A stretch of DNA of 15,007 nucleotides. Origin: Candidatus Kerfeldbacteria bacterium. Lineage in GTDB: Bacteria; Patescibacteriota; Patescibacteriia; UBA9570. The notes under the pieces were generated by a model. It saw only the letters and a list, made by a program, of their open reading frames with translations, did no database searches and had not been told where the DNA came from. A program made the translations under genes and the position numbers. The first letter of the stretch is position 1, and each line of letters starts with the position of its first letter. Positions 1 to 6,096 of the stretch are shown here, piece by piece. The stretch lies in NCBI GenBank assembly GCA_016207285.1, contig JACQPW010000011.1, positions 1 through 15,007 on the forward strand. Direction: 5' to 3'.

Positions 1-928
1 CGTTATAATTATCTAAAATCATTTCGAATTGGGCAAAGCTACTTTGGACGGTCGTTTTCTCATTATTGTAGTGTACATTAAATACATCAATATCATCGCC
101 GCCACCAGCATCAAAAAAACTATTCCAATACGTATAGTTGATATCCGTCGTTCCACCATTCAATAACTGCACATCATCCCCTAACGCAGTGCGGGTGCTT
201 GCTACGAGTGTGGCATAATTGAGTGGTGCTGCACCATACCCAGTTGCTGCATTATCGATTTCATTACCAATTTCATAGTATTGGATGTTGGCATATTCAG
301 CTTGCAGCGCTTGGAGAAATGAGCGGTACCGACTTAAATCAGACGCAACACCTGGGCCAGTGTTCTCTTTCAATACGAAAAAGTCTCCGCCATTGTAGAG
401 ATGGTCATTATCAGAATCTGCCGTGTATCCGGCTGTCAGCTGATCCCATAATGCATAGGGTTGTATCACTACCAGGTGATTAACACCATAACTGCTGGCC
501 GACGTAACGATTGGATCAGTCAAATCGAACCGGTACGTCCCAGGAGTAGATTCATGTATTTCCCAAAAACCAAGGCCGGTGAGGTCACGCGTCAGCGTTA
601 GACCACCGCTTTGTAAAATCGGTGAACGTTCTGCAAATGTTTCTTCTAAGGTAGCGACAATGCTATCGAGTGTAGTGGCATCATTATACAAACCAATCAT
701 ACCTAACGTATGCACCGTATTGCGAGTAGTTGAATCCAACACCCCTTGCAAATGATACGGCAACATTGGTTCGAGCACATGATCAGTAGTGGGATCTACA
801 ACTAAGGTACGCAAATCATCACTGACTAACGCTGCCGTCGCTGAATCGACCATATTGATCTCTTCGGCTGCTAGGCCGGGCAACGCTAATGCTATCCCTA
901 AGGCGATCAGGCTGTATTGCATCACCAT
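1..928 (-). CDS. Secreted TIM-barrel glycoside-hydrolase-like protein (N-terminal part, gene runs off left edge)
   Basis: The reverse frame is open from an ATG at 928 to the window edge, giving 309 residues without a stop. The first 21 residues form a signal peptide (hydrophobic core LIALGIALALPGLA). Residues 121-160 read FWEIHESTPGTYRFD followed by SSYGVNHLVVIQPY, the strand/helix pattern of clan GH-A barrels such as GH39 or GH5. Residues 217-225 (YYEIGNEID) carry the Asn-Glu pair at the end of beta-4, so Glu223 is the candidate acid/base. A later strand reads DVFNVHY (residues 281-287). The nucleophile Glu would lie in the missing part. In-frame starts also exist at 925 (GTG) and 922 (ATG); 928 is chosen because it sits 6 nt after an extended -10 box. 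The gene starts 15 nt after the dnaJ stop, so it could also be read from the chaperone operon. Substrate is unknown; a non-catalytic relative cannot be excluded. Confidence 0.72.
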   Translation of the reverse strand, partial: MVMQYSLIALGIALALPGLAAEEINMVDSATAALVSDDLRTLVVDPTTDHVLEPMLPYHLQGVLDSTTRNTVHTLGMIGLYNDATTLDSIVATLEETFAERSPILQSGGLTLTRDLTGLGFWEIHESTPGTYRFDLTDPIVTSASSYGVNHLVVIQPYALWDQLTAGYTADSDNDHLYNGGDFFVLKENTGPGVASDLSRYRSFLQALQAEYANIQYYEIGNEIDNAATGYGAAPLNYATLVASTRTALGDDVQLLNGGTTDINYTYWNSFFDAGGGDDIDVFNVHYNNEKTTVQSSFAQFEMILDNYN

Positions 929-934
929 GGGATC

Positions 935-943
935 AGTATATCA
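935..943 (-). promoter_or_regulatory. Candidate extended -10 promoter for the glycosidase-like gene
   Basis: Read on the minus strand, TGATATACT matches the extended -10 pattern TGnTATAAT with one mismatch in the hexamer. It overlaps the tail of dnaJ and ends 6 nt before the ATG at 928. No good -35 is seen 17 nt upstream (GTGGCG), which is tolerable for an extended -10. If used, transcription would start at or next to the start codon, giving a leaderless message. Confidence 0.4.
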
Positions 944-2095
944 CTAGCTAAATAATCCGCCACCACTGTCGACCGCTTCGTCGTGGAGACCGGCCAGTTC
1001 CTTATACAGTTTCTTTTCTTGTTTCGAAAGTTTAGCTGGGGTTTTCACCGTTACCGTCACGAGCTGATCACCACGATCTCCCCCACCAATGGCTGGGACG
1101 CCGCGCCCTTTTAATTTAAAGACTTTGCCCGATTGTGTGCCGGCTGGAATTTTCAGTTCAACTTGGCCATCAATGGTAGCGATCTCAACATGCGTGCCTA
1201 AGGCCGCTTGCGCAAACGATACGGTGACTTCAGATAAAATCTCTTGGTGATGTCGCGTAAACCCTTTGGCTGGTTTAACGCGCACGCGGACATACAGGTC
1301 ACCGGCGCTACCACCATAGGCAGCGGTCTCGCCTTCGCCATCTAAGCGAATCATTTGGTTGTCATCAATACCGGCCGGAATCTTCACGGTAAATTTAGCG
1401 TGCTGTTTTTTAACACCGGTGCCGGTACAATCGGTACAGTTTTTTTCTGGTTTCGAGCCCGCTCCCCGGCAATCAGGACAGACACCGCGCGTGCGCATAG
1501 CGCCTAAAATAGTACGCTGGATTTGTTCAACCACACCCTGACCACCACAGGTGCTGCAGCTCTTTTTCTCGCTACCTGGTTCAGCACCATCCCCATGACA
1601 GCGCTTGCAAGCCGAGGTTTTATAGACCTCTAATTCTTTCTCAATACCAAAAACGGCTTCATTAAATTCTAAATCAACTTTGACTTCAATGTCGGAACCT
1701 TGTGCTCGCCGTCGACCAGAGCGACCGCCACCACCGAAACCGAATAGATCACCAAACATGTCGCCGATATCCCCCATATCAAAGTTGATGCCACCTTGTG
1801 AAAAGCCGCCACCACCCTGCTGTTGCTGCCGGGCTTGGCGCATGACATCTTCCCAAGTATGGCCACCGCCAAAGCCACCTTGCTGCTCAAAGTCAGCCCC
1901 GTGCTGATCGTACTGTTTGCGTTTGTCAGCGTTCCCGACCACTTGATAAGCCTCGTTCAACTCTTTGAACTTAGCTTCATCGCCAGAAGACTTATCGGGA
2001 TGATGTTGGTGCGCTAATTTGCGAAAAGCCTTTTTGATCTCGTCTTGCGACGCGCCTTTATCGACACCTAGTACTTTGTAATAATCTTTGGACAT
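944..2095 (-). CDS. dnaJ: Chaperone protein DnaJ (type I Hsp40)
   Basis: A 383-residue cytoplasmic co-chaperone that stimulates the ATPase of DnaK and delivers unfolded substrates to it. The J domain is at residues 1-70 with the essential HPD at 32-34. A Gly/Phe-rich linker follows (about 72-130). The zinc-binding domain (about 160-230) has all four CxxCxGxG modules: CKRCHGDG, CSTCGGQG, CPDCRGAG and CTDCTGTG. Two beta-rich C-terminal substrate domains complete the type I architecture, and the length is normal for the family. The start is well supported: the protein begins MSKDYYKVLGV, and a strong SD (GGAGG, 2105-2109) lies 9 nt upstream, the only clear one in the window. That SD belongs to a palindromic repeat. 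It is the last chaperone gene of the cluster, 227 nt downstream of dnaK. Confidence 0.98.
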   Translation of the reverse strand: MSKDYYKVLGVDKGASQDEIKKAFRKLAHQHHPDKSSGDEAKFKELNEAYQVVGNADKRKQYDQHGADFEQQGGFGGGHTWEDVMRQARQQQQGGGGFSQGGINFDMGDIGDMFGDLFGFGGGGRSGRRRAQGSDIEVKVDLEFNEAVFGIEKELEVYKTSACKRCHGDGAEPGSEKKSCSTCGGQGVVEQIQRTILGAMRTRGVCPDCRGAGSKPEKNCTDCTGTGVKKQHAKFTVKIPAGIDDNQMIRLDGEGETAAYGGSAGDLYVRVRVKPAKGFTRHHQEILSEVTVSFAQAALGTHVEIATIDGQVELKIPAGTQSGKVFKLKGRGVPAIGGGDRGDQLVTVTVKTPAKLSKQEKKLYKELAGLHDEAVDSGGGLFS

Positions 2096-2104
2096 AATGC
2101 TTTA

Positions 2105-2109
2105 CCTCC
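2105..2109 (-). promoter_or_regulatory. Shine-Dalgarno site of dnaJ, inside a REP-like element
   Basis: On the minus strand GGGGGAGGT precedes AAAGCATT and the dnaJ ATG. The GGAGG core is 9 nt from the start codon. It is the terminal purine arm of the repeat copy at 2105-2149, so pairing of that repeat could hide or expose it. Other genes here show no comparable SD. Confidence 0.7.
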
Positions 2110-2149
2110 CCCTGCCCTCCGGGCATCCCCCTCCTCTGAAGGAGTGGGG
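2105..2149 (-). repeat. REP-like palindromic element, copy A
   Basis: On the minus strand it reads: pyrimidine arm 1 (CCCCACTCCT), loop TCAG, purine arm 2 (AGGAGGGGG), a second small hairpin GCCC-gga-GGGC, then purine arm 3 (GGGGGAGG). Arm 1 pairs with arm 2 over 9 bp with one A-G mismatch, and can pair more weakly with arm 3. Copies B and C share this layout in the opposite orientation. Confidence 0.75.
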
Positions 2150-2159
2150 TTTTCCACAA

Positions 2160-2207
2160 CCCTACCCCTTAGAGGGGAGGGTGGTCGCCTTAGGCGACCG
2201 GGTGGGG
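2160..2207 (+). repeat. REP-like palindromic element, copy B
   Basis: Arm 1 CCCTACCCCT (2160-2169) pairs with arm 2 AGGGGAGGG (2173-2181). A perfect 7-bp hairpin follows, GGTCGCC-tta-GGCGACC (2183-2199), then arm 3 GGGTGGGG (2200-2207), which is also largely complementary to arm 1. The same three-arm plan appears in copies A and C. The flanks CCACAA and TTGTTGG extend the outer pairing. A and B face each other 10 nt apart, so they make an inverted pair. Confidence 0.75.
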
Positions 2208-2268
2208 TAAATTGTTGGTTAACTTTTGAACATTGCTTGGTAGTATACACGGTTTACTGTTTAACTCC
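2208..2268. other. Spacer between repeat copies; weak promoter-like hexamer only
   Basis: This 61-nt stretch between copies B and C has no ORF or hairpin. On the minus strand it contains TATACT (2242-2247), which resembles a -10 box that could serve dnaJ. No acceptable -35 lies 16-18 nt upstream, so an internal dnaJ promoter is only a weak possibility. Confidence 0.25.
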
Positions 2269-2330
2269 AGCAATAAACCCTCTCCTAAAGAAGGAGAGGG
2301 TGGCCGTAGGCCGGGAGAGGTCTTATTGCT
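2269..2330 (+). repeat. REP-like palindromic element, copy C, with an outer stem that includes the dnaK stop codon
   Basis: The core is CCCTCTCC (2278-2285) pairing with GGAGAGGG (2293-2300), then GGCC-gta-GGCC (2302-2312) and a third arm GGGAGAGG (2313-2320). Outside the core, AGCAATAA (2269-2276) and TTATTGCT (2323-2330) are perfect inverted complements. The right-hand outer arm is the last codons and stop of dnaK. Two folds are possible: two small hairpins, or one long stem joining the outer arms and arms 1 and 3. On the dnaK transcript the inner hairpin is followed by TTTATT, so it may act as a weak attenuator or a 3'-end stabiliser. Confidence 0.75.
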
Positions 2331-4251
2331 TCTCCTTAAACTCCGCATCCTCCACTACCTCGCCCTCGGCGGGTTTGGATTCAGTGTCTTCAGATTTCGC
2401 TTCTGCGTTTTCAGCCCCCTTCTGTGTCTTCTGTGATTCCGCTTCCGCCTGCGCCTTATACATAATCTCACCAATCTTTTGGGCGGCAGTGGCTAGATCA
2501 TCAGAAGTTTTCTTCACCTTCTCGATATCGTCACTGCTTAAGGCCTGCTTCACATCCTGCATCTTATCTTGGATGTTCTTCACTTCTTCCGGTGGCAGCT
2601 TGTCACCATGTTCCTTCAACGCTTTCTCGGTGGTATAGACCATCGTCTCGGCGAGGTTCTTGGTTTCAATCAACTCTTTCTTGACGCGATCTTGATCAGC
2701 GTACTGCTCGGCTTCCTTGGCCATCTTCTCGACTTCTTCTTTACTTAAACCAGTGGAGGCAGTGATGCGAATACTTTGTTCCTTGTTACTGGCTTTATCC
2801 TTCGCTTTGACATTCAAGATACCATTGGCATCGATATCAAAACTGACTTCTACCTGGGGCATCCCACGCGGGGCTGGTGGAATACCATTCAACACAAACT
2901 TACCAAGCGATTTGTTATCAGTGGCCATTTCCCGCTCCCCTTGCAAGACATGAATTTCGACCGAGGTTTGGTTATCGGCTGCAGTGCTAAACACCTGGCT
3001 CTTGGAAGTTGGGATCGTCGTATTGCGCGCAATCAACGGTGTGCGCACACCACCGAGGGTTTCTAAGCCTAACGTTAACGGCGTGACATCCAACAACAAG
3101 ACATCTTTTACTTCACCTTGCATAACACCAGCCTGAATAGCGGCGCCAATGGCTACCACTTCATCTGGGTTCACGCCGGCATGCGGTTCTTTACCGAAAA
3201 ATTCTTTCACTTTGCGAATCACTAATGGCATGCGGGTCATTCCACCCACCAACACCACTTCATGAATGTCGCTAGCTTTTAGACCAGCATCTTTCAAGGC
3301 GGCCTGCACCGGCTTCATCGATTTGTCGACCAATTCGCCTACCAACTCTTCCAGCTTGGAGCGGGTCATGGTGATGACTAAATGTTTTGGTCCGGTGTTA
3401 GGATCATTAGCAATGAACGGTTGGTTGATCTCGGTTTCTTGCGCTGAGGATAATTCAATCTTGGCGCGTTCAGCGGATTCTTTCAAACGCTGTAAGGCTA
3501 ATTTATCGTGCGATAAATCAATGCCTTCCTTCTTGCGGAACTCATCAATGAGCCACTGAATTAAGCGTTGATCAAAATCATCACCACCCAAGTGGGTATC
3601 GCCGTTGGTAGATTTCACTTCCACGGTATCGTTACCGACTTCTAAAATAGAGATATCAAAGGTACCGCCACCTAAATCGTAGACGGCAATTTTCTCATCA
3701 GCTTTCTTGTCGAAGCCATAAGCCAAGGCAGCAGCAGTGGGTTCGTTGATAATCCGTTTCACTTCTAAACCGGCAATCTTACCGGCATCTTTGGTGGCCT
3801 GCCGTTGAGCATCATCAAAATAAGCTGGCACGGTAATGACCGCTTCTGTTACTGGTTCACCTAGTTTGGCTTCGGCATCCGCTTTTAATTTTGCCAAGAC
3901 CATGGCGGAAATTTCCTGCGGCGTGGATTGTTTGCCACCCATCGTGACACTCACCCCCTCACCGTCTTGTTTGACGGCATAGGGTAACAATTTCATGTCT
4001 TGCTGTACCGAGGCCTCACCAAAGCGGCGGCCCATTAACCGTTTCACCGAGAAAATCGTATTCTCTGAATTGGTCACAGCTTGGCGCTTAGCCACTTGGC
4101 CAACTAAGCGATCCCCAGTTTTGGATAACGCCACGACCGACGGCGTGGTGCGATGCCCTTCGGCGTTTTCTAAGACTTTTGGTTGACCACCTTCAATCAC
4201 TGCCACGCAGGAGTTAGTAGTGCCAAGATCAATTCCGATAATTCTTCCCAT
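2323..4251 (-). CDS. dnaK: Chaperone protein DnaK (Hsp70)
   Basis: A 642-residue ATP-dependent cytoplasmic chaperone working with DnaJ and GrpE. The nucleotide-binding domain opens with GIDLGTTNSCVAV. It contains the phosphate-2 motif AVYDLGGGTFDISIL and the adenosine motif VVLVGGMTRMP. The hydrophobic linker is VLLLDVTPLTLGLETLGG (about residue 390). The beta-sandwich substrate domain and helical lid follow, then an acidic, Lys/Glu-rich tail ending AEFKEKQ in place of the EEVDD-type ending of some Hsp70s. Length is normal for the family. The gene lies 39 nt after hsp20 with no SD; the spacer is instead rich in TAGTA-type repeats on the plus strand. Expression is expected to follow the HrcA/CIRCE promoter in front of hrcA. 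The stop codon sits inside the outer stem of repeat copy C. Confidence 0.99.
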   Translation of the reverse strand: MGRIIGIDLGTTNSCVAVIEGGQPKVLENAEGHRTTPSVVALSKTGDRLVGQVAKRQAVTNSENTIFSVKRLMGRRFGEASVQQDMKLLPYAVKQDGEGVSVTMGGKQSTPQEISAMVLAKLKADAEAKLGEPVTEAVITVPAYFDDAQRQATKDAGKIAGLEVKRIINEPTAAALAYGFDKKADEKIAVYDLGGGTFDISILEVGNDTVEVKSTNGDTHLGGDDFDQRLIQWLIDEFRKKEGIDLSHDKLALQRLKESAERAKIELSSAQETEINQPFIANDPNTGPKHLVITMTRSKLEELVGELVDKSMKPVQAALKDAGLKASDIHEVVLVGGMTRMPLVIRKVKEFFGKEPHAGVNPDEVVAIGAAIQAGVMQGEVKDVLLLDVTPLTLGLETLGGVRTPLIARNTTIPTSKSQVFSTAADNQTSVEIHVLQGEREMATDNKSLGKFVLNGIPPAPRGMPQVEVSFDIDANGILNVKAKDKASNKEQSIRITASTGLSKEEVEKMAKEAEQYADQDRVKKELIETKNLAETMVYTTEKALKEHGDKLPPEEVKNIQDKMQDVKQALSSDDIEKVKKTSDDLATAAQKIGEIMYKAQAEAESQKTQKGAENAEAKSEDTESKPAEGEVVEDAEFKEKQ

Positions 4252-4290
4252 ATAGTAGTAGTTAGGAAATAGTAATTAGTAGTAGGATAT
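4252..4290. repeat. Imperfect TAGTA/TTAG short-repeat spacer between hsp20 and dnaK
   Basis: Read on the plus strand the spacer is built from imperfect tandem units such as TAGTAGTTAGG and TAGTAATTAGTAGTAGG. On the transcribed strand it is an unstructured ACTA/CCTA-rich leader with no SD before dnaK. It could be simple-sequence drift or an unstructured translation-enhancing leader. Confidence 0.45.
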
Positions 4291-4716
4291 TTATTTTGTG
4301 CTGACTTTGATCGTTTTTTTCTGCGCGACGGCTGCCTTGGGGATAGTGACGCGAAGCATCCCATCTTTGTAGTCAGCGTCAGCTTTGTCACCATCGACAC
4401 TGCACGGTAACGCTACGGCGCGATGGAAGGAACCATAGCGGACTTCCTTGCGATAGTAGTTCTTCTCATCAATCTCGGATTTCTTTTCACTGGAACCTTC
4501 AATGGAGAGCACATCGTTCTCGATGGAGATTTTTAGATTTTGGGCATCGATACCGGGCAGTGGGGTTTCGACCACGACTTGGTTATCTTTTTCGTAGACA
4601 TCGACCGCTGGGGAAAAGTTGCCAGCGAGTGAGGTGTTGCCAGAGAAATCTTCGAACATGTCGTTGAAATCTTGGAACATCGGGGGCATCATGGGGGACC
4701 ATTTGACTAAGCGCAT
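4291..4716 (-). CDS. Small heat shock protein, Hsp20/alpha-crystallin family
   Basis: A 141-residue ATP-independent holdase that would bind unfolding proteins and pass them to DnaK. The alpha-crystallin domain spans about residues 36-127, opening with SPAVDVYEKDNQVVVETPLPG and ending with the family signature DGMLRVTIPK (118-127). The N-terminal arm is Met/Phe-rich (PMMPPMFQDFNDMFEDF), as is usual for oligomerising arms. The C-terminal tail has IKV (136-138), a match to the I-x-I/V anchor that links dimers. It starts 10 nt after the grpE stop with no SD. Its place between grpE and dnaK in the CIRCE-controlled operon is unusual and implies co-induction with the DnaK machine. Confidence 0.96.
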   Translation of the reverse strand: MRLVKWSPMMPPMFQDFNDMFEDFSGNTSLAGNFSPAVDVYEKDNQVVVETPLPGIDAQNLKISIENDVLSIEGSSEKKSEIDEKNYYRKEVRYGSFHRAVALPCSVDGDKADADYKDGMLRVTIPKAAVAQKKTIKVSTK

Positions 4717-4726
4717 ATAGTTATAA

Positions 4727-5263
4727 TTATTGATTGGTTAATTGATGTTTTGCAATGATGACTTTGGCATGGCGGATCACTTTGCCGTGGAGGGTAAATC
4801 CGGCTTGGACTTCCCGAATGATGGTCTGGTCTGGTTGATCGGATACTTCTTCTCCAACGGCTTCATGCAAGTTAGGGTCAAATAGTTGGGCAGCCGTTGG
4901 CATCCGTTCCACATTATTGTCTTTCAGTATTTTCATGAGGTAGTCTTGAATATGGCGGACACCTTGAATCCAACTTTGATCGGCTTGATCACTCGGTACG
5001 GCCGCTAAGGCACTATCGAAGTAATCCACTAACGGACATAACTCAGTCAGTAACTGATCATTAGCGAACTGCCGCATGGTTTGCATCCGCTGGTCAGACT
5101 CGCGTTGCAGATTACGGTAATCGGCTGTGGCTCGAACCGCTAGATTCTTATATTCAACAATTTTTTGTAAAAGGGCTTCTTCGTCTCCTGTCTCCTCAAG
5201 CTGATCGAGGGCTTCGTCTTGCAATTGATCTGGTAAAGTCTCTTTCGGTGGGGTGTCGGTCAT
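4727..5263 (-). CDS. grpE: GrpE, nucleotide exchange factor of DnaK
   Basis: A 178-residue cytoplasmic co-chaperone that releases ADP from DnaK. An acidic, probably disordered N-terminus (1-30) is followed by a long coiled-coil helix (about 30-85, including ATADYRNLQRESDQRM). The beta-wing head carries the family signature FDPNLHEAVG (128-137) and the closing motif GFTLHGKVIRHAKVIIAK, equivalent to the GY-x-L-x-R-x-L-R-x-A-x-V pattern. Length is normal. Its ATG overlaps the hrcA TGA as ATGA, so translation is probably coupled to hrcA. This overlap also shows that TGA is a stop codon in this genome. Confidence 0.97.
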   Translation of the reverse strand: MTDTPPKETLPDQLQDEALDQLEETGDEEALLQKIVEYKNLAVRATADYRNLQRESDQRMQTMRQFANDQLLTELCPLVDYFDSALAAVPSDQADQSWIQGVRHIQDYLMKILKDNNVERMPTAAQLFDPNLHEAVGEEVSDQPDQTIIREVQAGFTLHGKVIRHAKVIIAKHQLTNQ

Positions 5264-5994
5264 ACGTTTGATGTGACCATGTCACGTAATAAGGATTTAG
5301 AATATTTTAGTAAGTTGTAATTGTACTGGTAGTCCATCCGCATTGGCCCGAGCAAAGCAACCGTGCCAGCTACATTTGGTCCAATCTGATATTGCGTTAC
5401 CAGCGCGCTGCAATACTGACTAACGGGATTATCACTACCGACAAAAAAGGTAATGTCATCATCCGGCTCGGCATTATGTAGTTTAGCCATCACTTCATCT
5501 AATTGGTCGATTAAGTGTGAGAAGACCAGCACCTCGTTCATGTTCTGGAACTCTGGTTTGCGAAAGAGGTTCGAAATGCCAGTGTAGTAATAGCTGTAAC
5601 GATTTAAACTGATGAGAATCGCCTCATCGGATTTAGTCGCTACACCTTTCATCACGTTCTTCACGATCCCTTCCGGACCTTGATCGGTCAGCACCTGGCT
5701 TAACTGCTGCAATTCCTGCTGACTCGTTTGATCTAGCTCAGCTTTCGGTTGTAAAAAGTGCTCAATATAGAAACGATACCCGTCTTCGGTCGGGATCCGG
5801 CCGGCTGAGGTATGGGGCTGGGCAATCAGACCATGTTCCTCCAGTTCCTTCATTTCATTACGAATGGTCGCTGAAGACAGGTCTAAACCCAACTTTTCCA
5901 CAAGCCATTGGGAACCTACTGGCTTAGCGCCGGAGGTATATTCTTCAATAATTCCCTTTAAAAGAGCCTGTTTTCGGTCAGAAAGCGTTTCCAT
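5260..5994 (-). CDS. hrcA: Heat-inducible transcription repressor HrcA (short form)
   Basis: A DNA-binding repressor that holds the CIRCE operator until heat stress titrates GroEL away. The winged helix-turn-helix occupies residues 1-75, with SATIRNEMKELEEHGLI (recognition helix) and the wing HTSAGRIPT (61-69). The GAF-like core and a conserved C-terminal stretch (GTVALLGPMRMDYQYNYNLL) are present. At 244 residues it is roughly 100 shorter than the usual form of about 340, the loss falling in the middle and C-terminal region rather than in the DNA-binding part. It is the first gene of the operon and auto-regulated by CIRCE 19 nt upstream. The ATG lies 7 nt after a -10 box, with no room for an SD, which implies a leaderless mRNA. 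Confidence 0.96.
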   Translation of the reverse strand: METLSDRKQALLKGIIEEYTSGAKPVGSQWLVEKLGLDLSSATIRNEMKELEEHGLIAQPHTSAGRIPTEDGYRFYIEHFLQPKAELDQTSQQELQQLSQVLTDQGPEGIVKNVMKGVATKSDEAILISLNRYSYYYTGISNLFRKPEFQNMNEVLVFSHLIDQLDEVMAKLHNAEPDDDITFFVGSDNPVSQYCSALVTQYQIGPNVAGTVALLGPMRMDYQYNYNLLKYSKSLLRDMVTSNV

Positions 5995-6001
5995 ACTCTA
6001 C

Positions 6002-6030
6002 ATCCTACGAAATTAGCACTCTACTGTCAA
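6002..6030 (-). promoter_or_regulatory. SigmaA-type promoter of the hrcA-grpE-hsp20-dnaK-dnaJ operon
   Basis: On the minus strand a perfect -35 TTGACA (6025-6030) is separated by exactly 17 nt from a -10 TAGGAT (6002-6007, 4 of 6 matches). The -35 lies inside the CIRCE spacer and the right-hand CIRCE arm lies in the promoter spacer, so HrcA binding must block RNA polymerase. The -10 ends 7 nt before the hrcA ATG, placing the likely transcription start at the start codon. Confidence 0.85.
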
Positions 6031-6039
6031 GAGTGCTAA
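6013..6039. promoter_or_regulatory. CIRCE operator (HrcA binding site)
   Basis: A perfect match to the consensus TTAGCACTC-N9-GAGTGCTAA. The arms are at 6013-6021 and 6031-6039, and the symmetry extends two more base pairs each side (AATTAGCACTC...GAGTGCTAATT). It sits in the 102-nt divergent region between hrcA and the secreted propeller gene, so it could also affect the rightward gene. Confidence 0.97.
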
Positions 6040-6056
6040 TTCCCTAGCGCAGACTA

Positions 6057-6065
6057 CAGTGCTAA
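6057..6065 (+). promoter_or_regulatory. Possible third CIRCE half-site
   Basis: CAGTGCTAA matches the CIRCE right arm GAGTGCTAA at 8 of 9 positions and is in the same orientation, 26 bp further right. It lies 31 nt upstream of the rightward gene at 6097. No inverted partner was found around it, so it may be a decayed operator or chance. Confidence 0.3.
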
Positions 6066-6096
6066 ACTAACTACAAAGATTATTAAAAAAACGACC

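Noticed and set aside
223..483. 86-residue plus-strand ORF in the first kilobase
   Set aside because: It is antisense to the glycosidase-like frame, which has a signal peptide and a catalytic motif; the ORF has no recognisable features.
1669..2250. Several ORFs on both strands across dnaJ and the repeat region
   Set aside because: They are out-of-frame readings of dnaJ (Gly-, Pro- or Cys-rich) or of the palindromic repeats, with no initiation signals or family features.
2278..2300. Strong intrinsic terminator between dnaK and dnaJ
   Set aside because: The 8-bp stem is followed on the dnaK strand by TTTATTGC, too short a T-tract for full termination. An attenuator remains possible.
2105..2330. 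CRISPR array
   Set aside because: Only three diverged copies occur, in mixed orientation and at irregular spacing, each with internal hairpins. No cas gene is present.
2144..2638. 164-residue plus-strand ORF over repeats B and C and the dnaK 3' end
   Set aside because: It is antisense to the dnaK tail and low-complexity (Ser/Phe/Cys-rich), and its start lies in repeat sequence.
5257..5266. Recoding of TGA as an amino acid (code 25 or 4)
   Set aside because: hrcA ends with TGA in the ATGA overlap with grpE at the expected protein length, and the phosphatase-like gene also ends in TGA. Several long genes use TAA or TAG, and no internal TGA is needed anywhere.
6055..6096. Promoter for the rightward secreted gene
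   Set aside because: TATTAA (6081-6086) and TAAAAA (6084-6089) resemble -10 boxes, but neither has an acceptable -35 at 16-18 nt, so no call is made.
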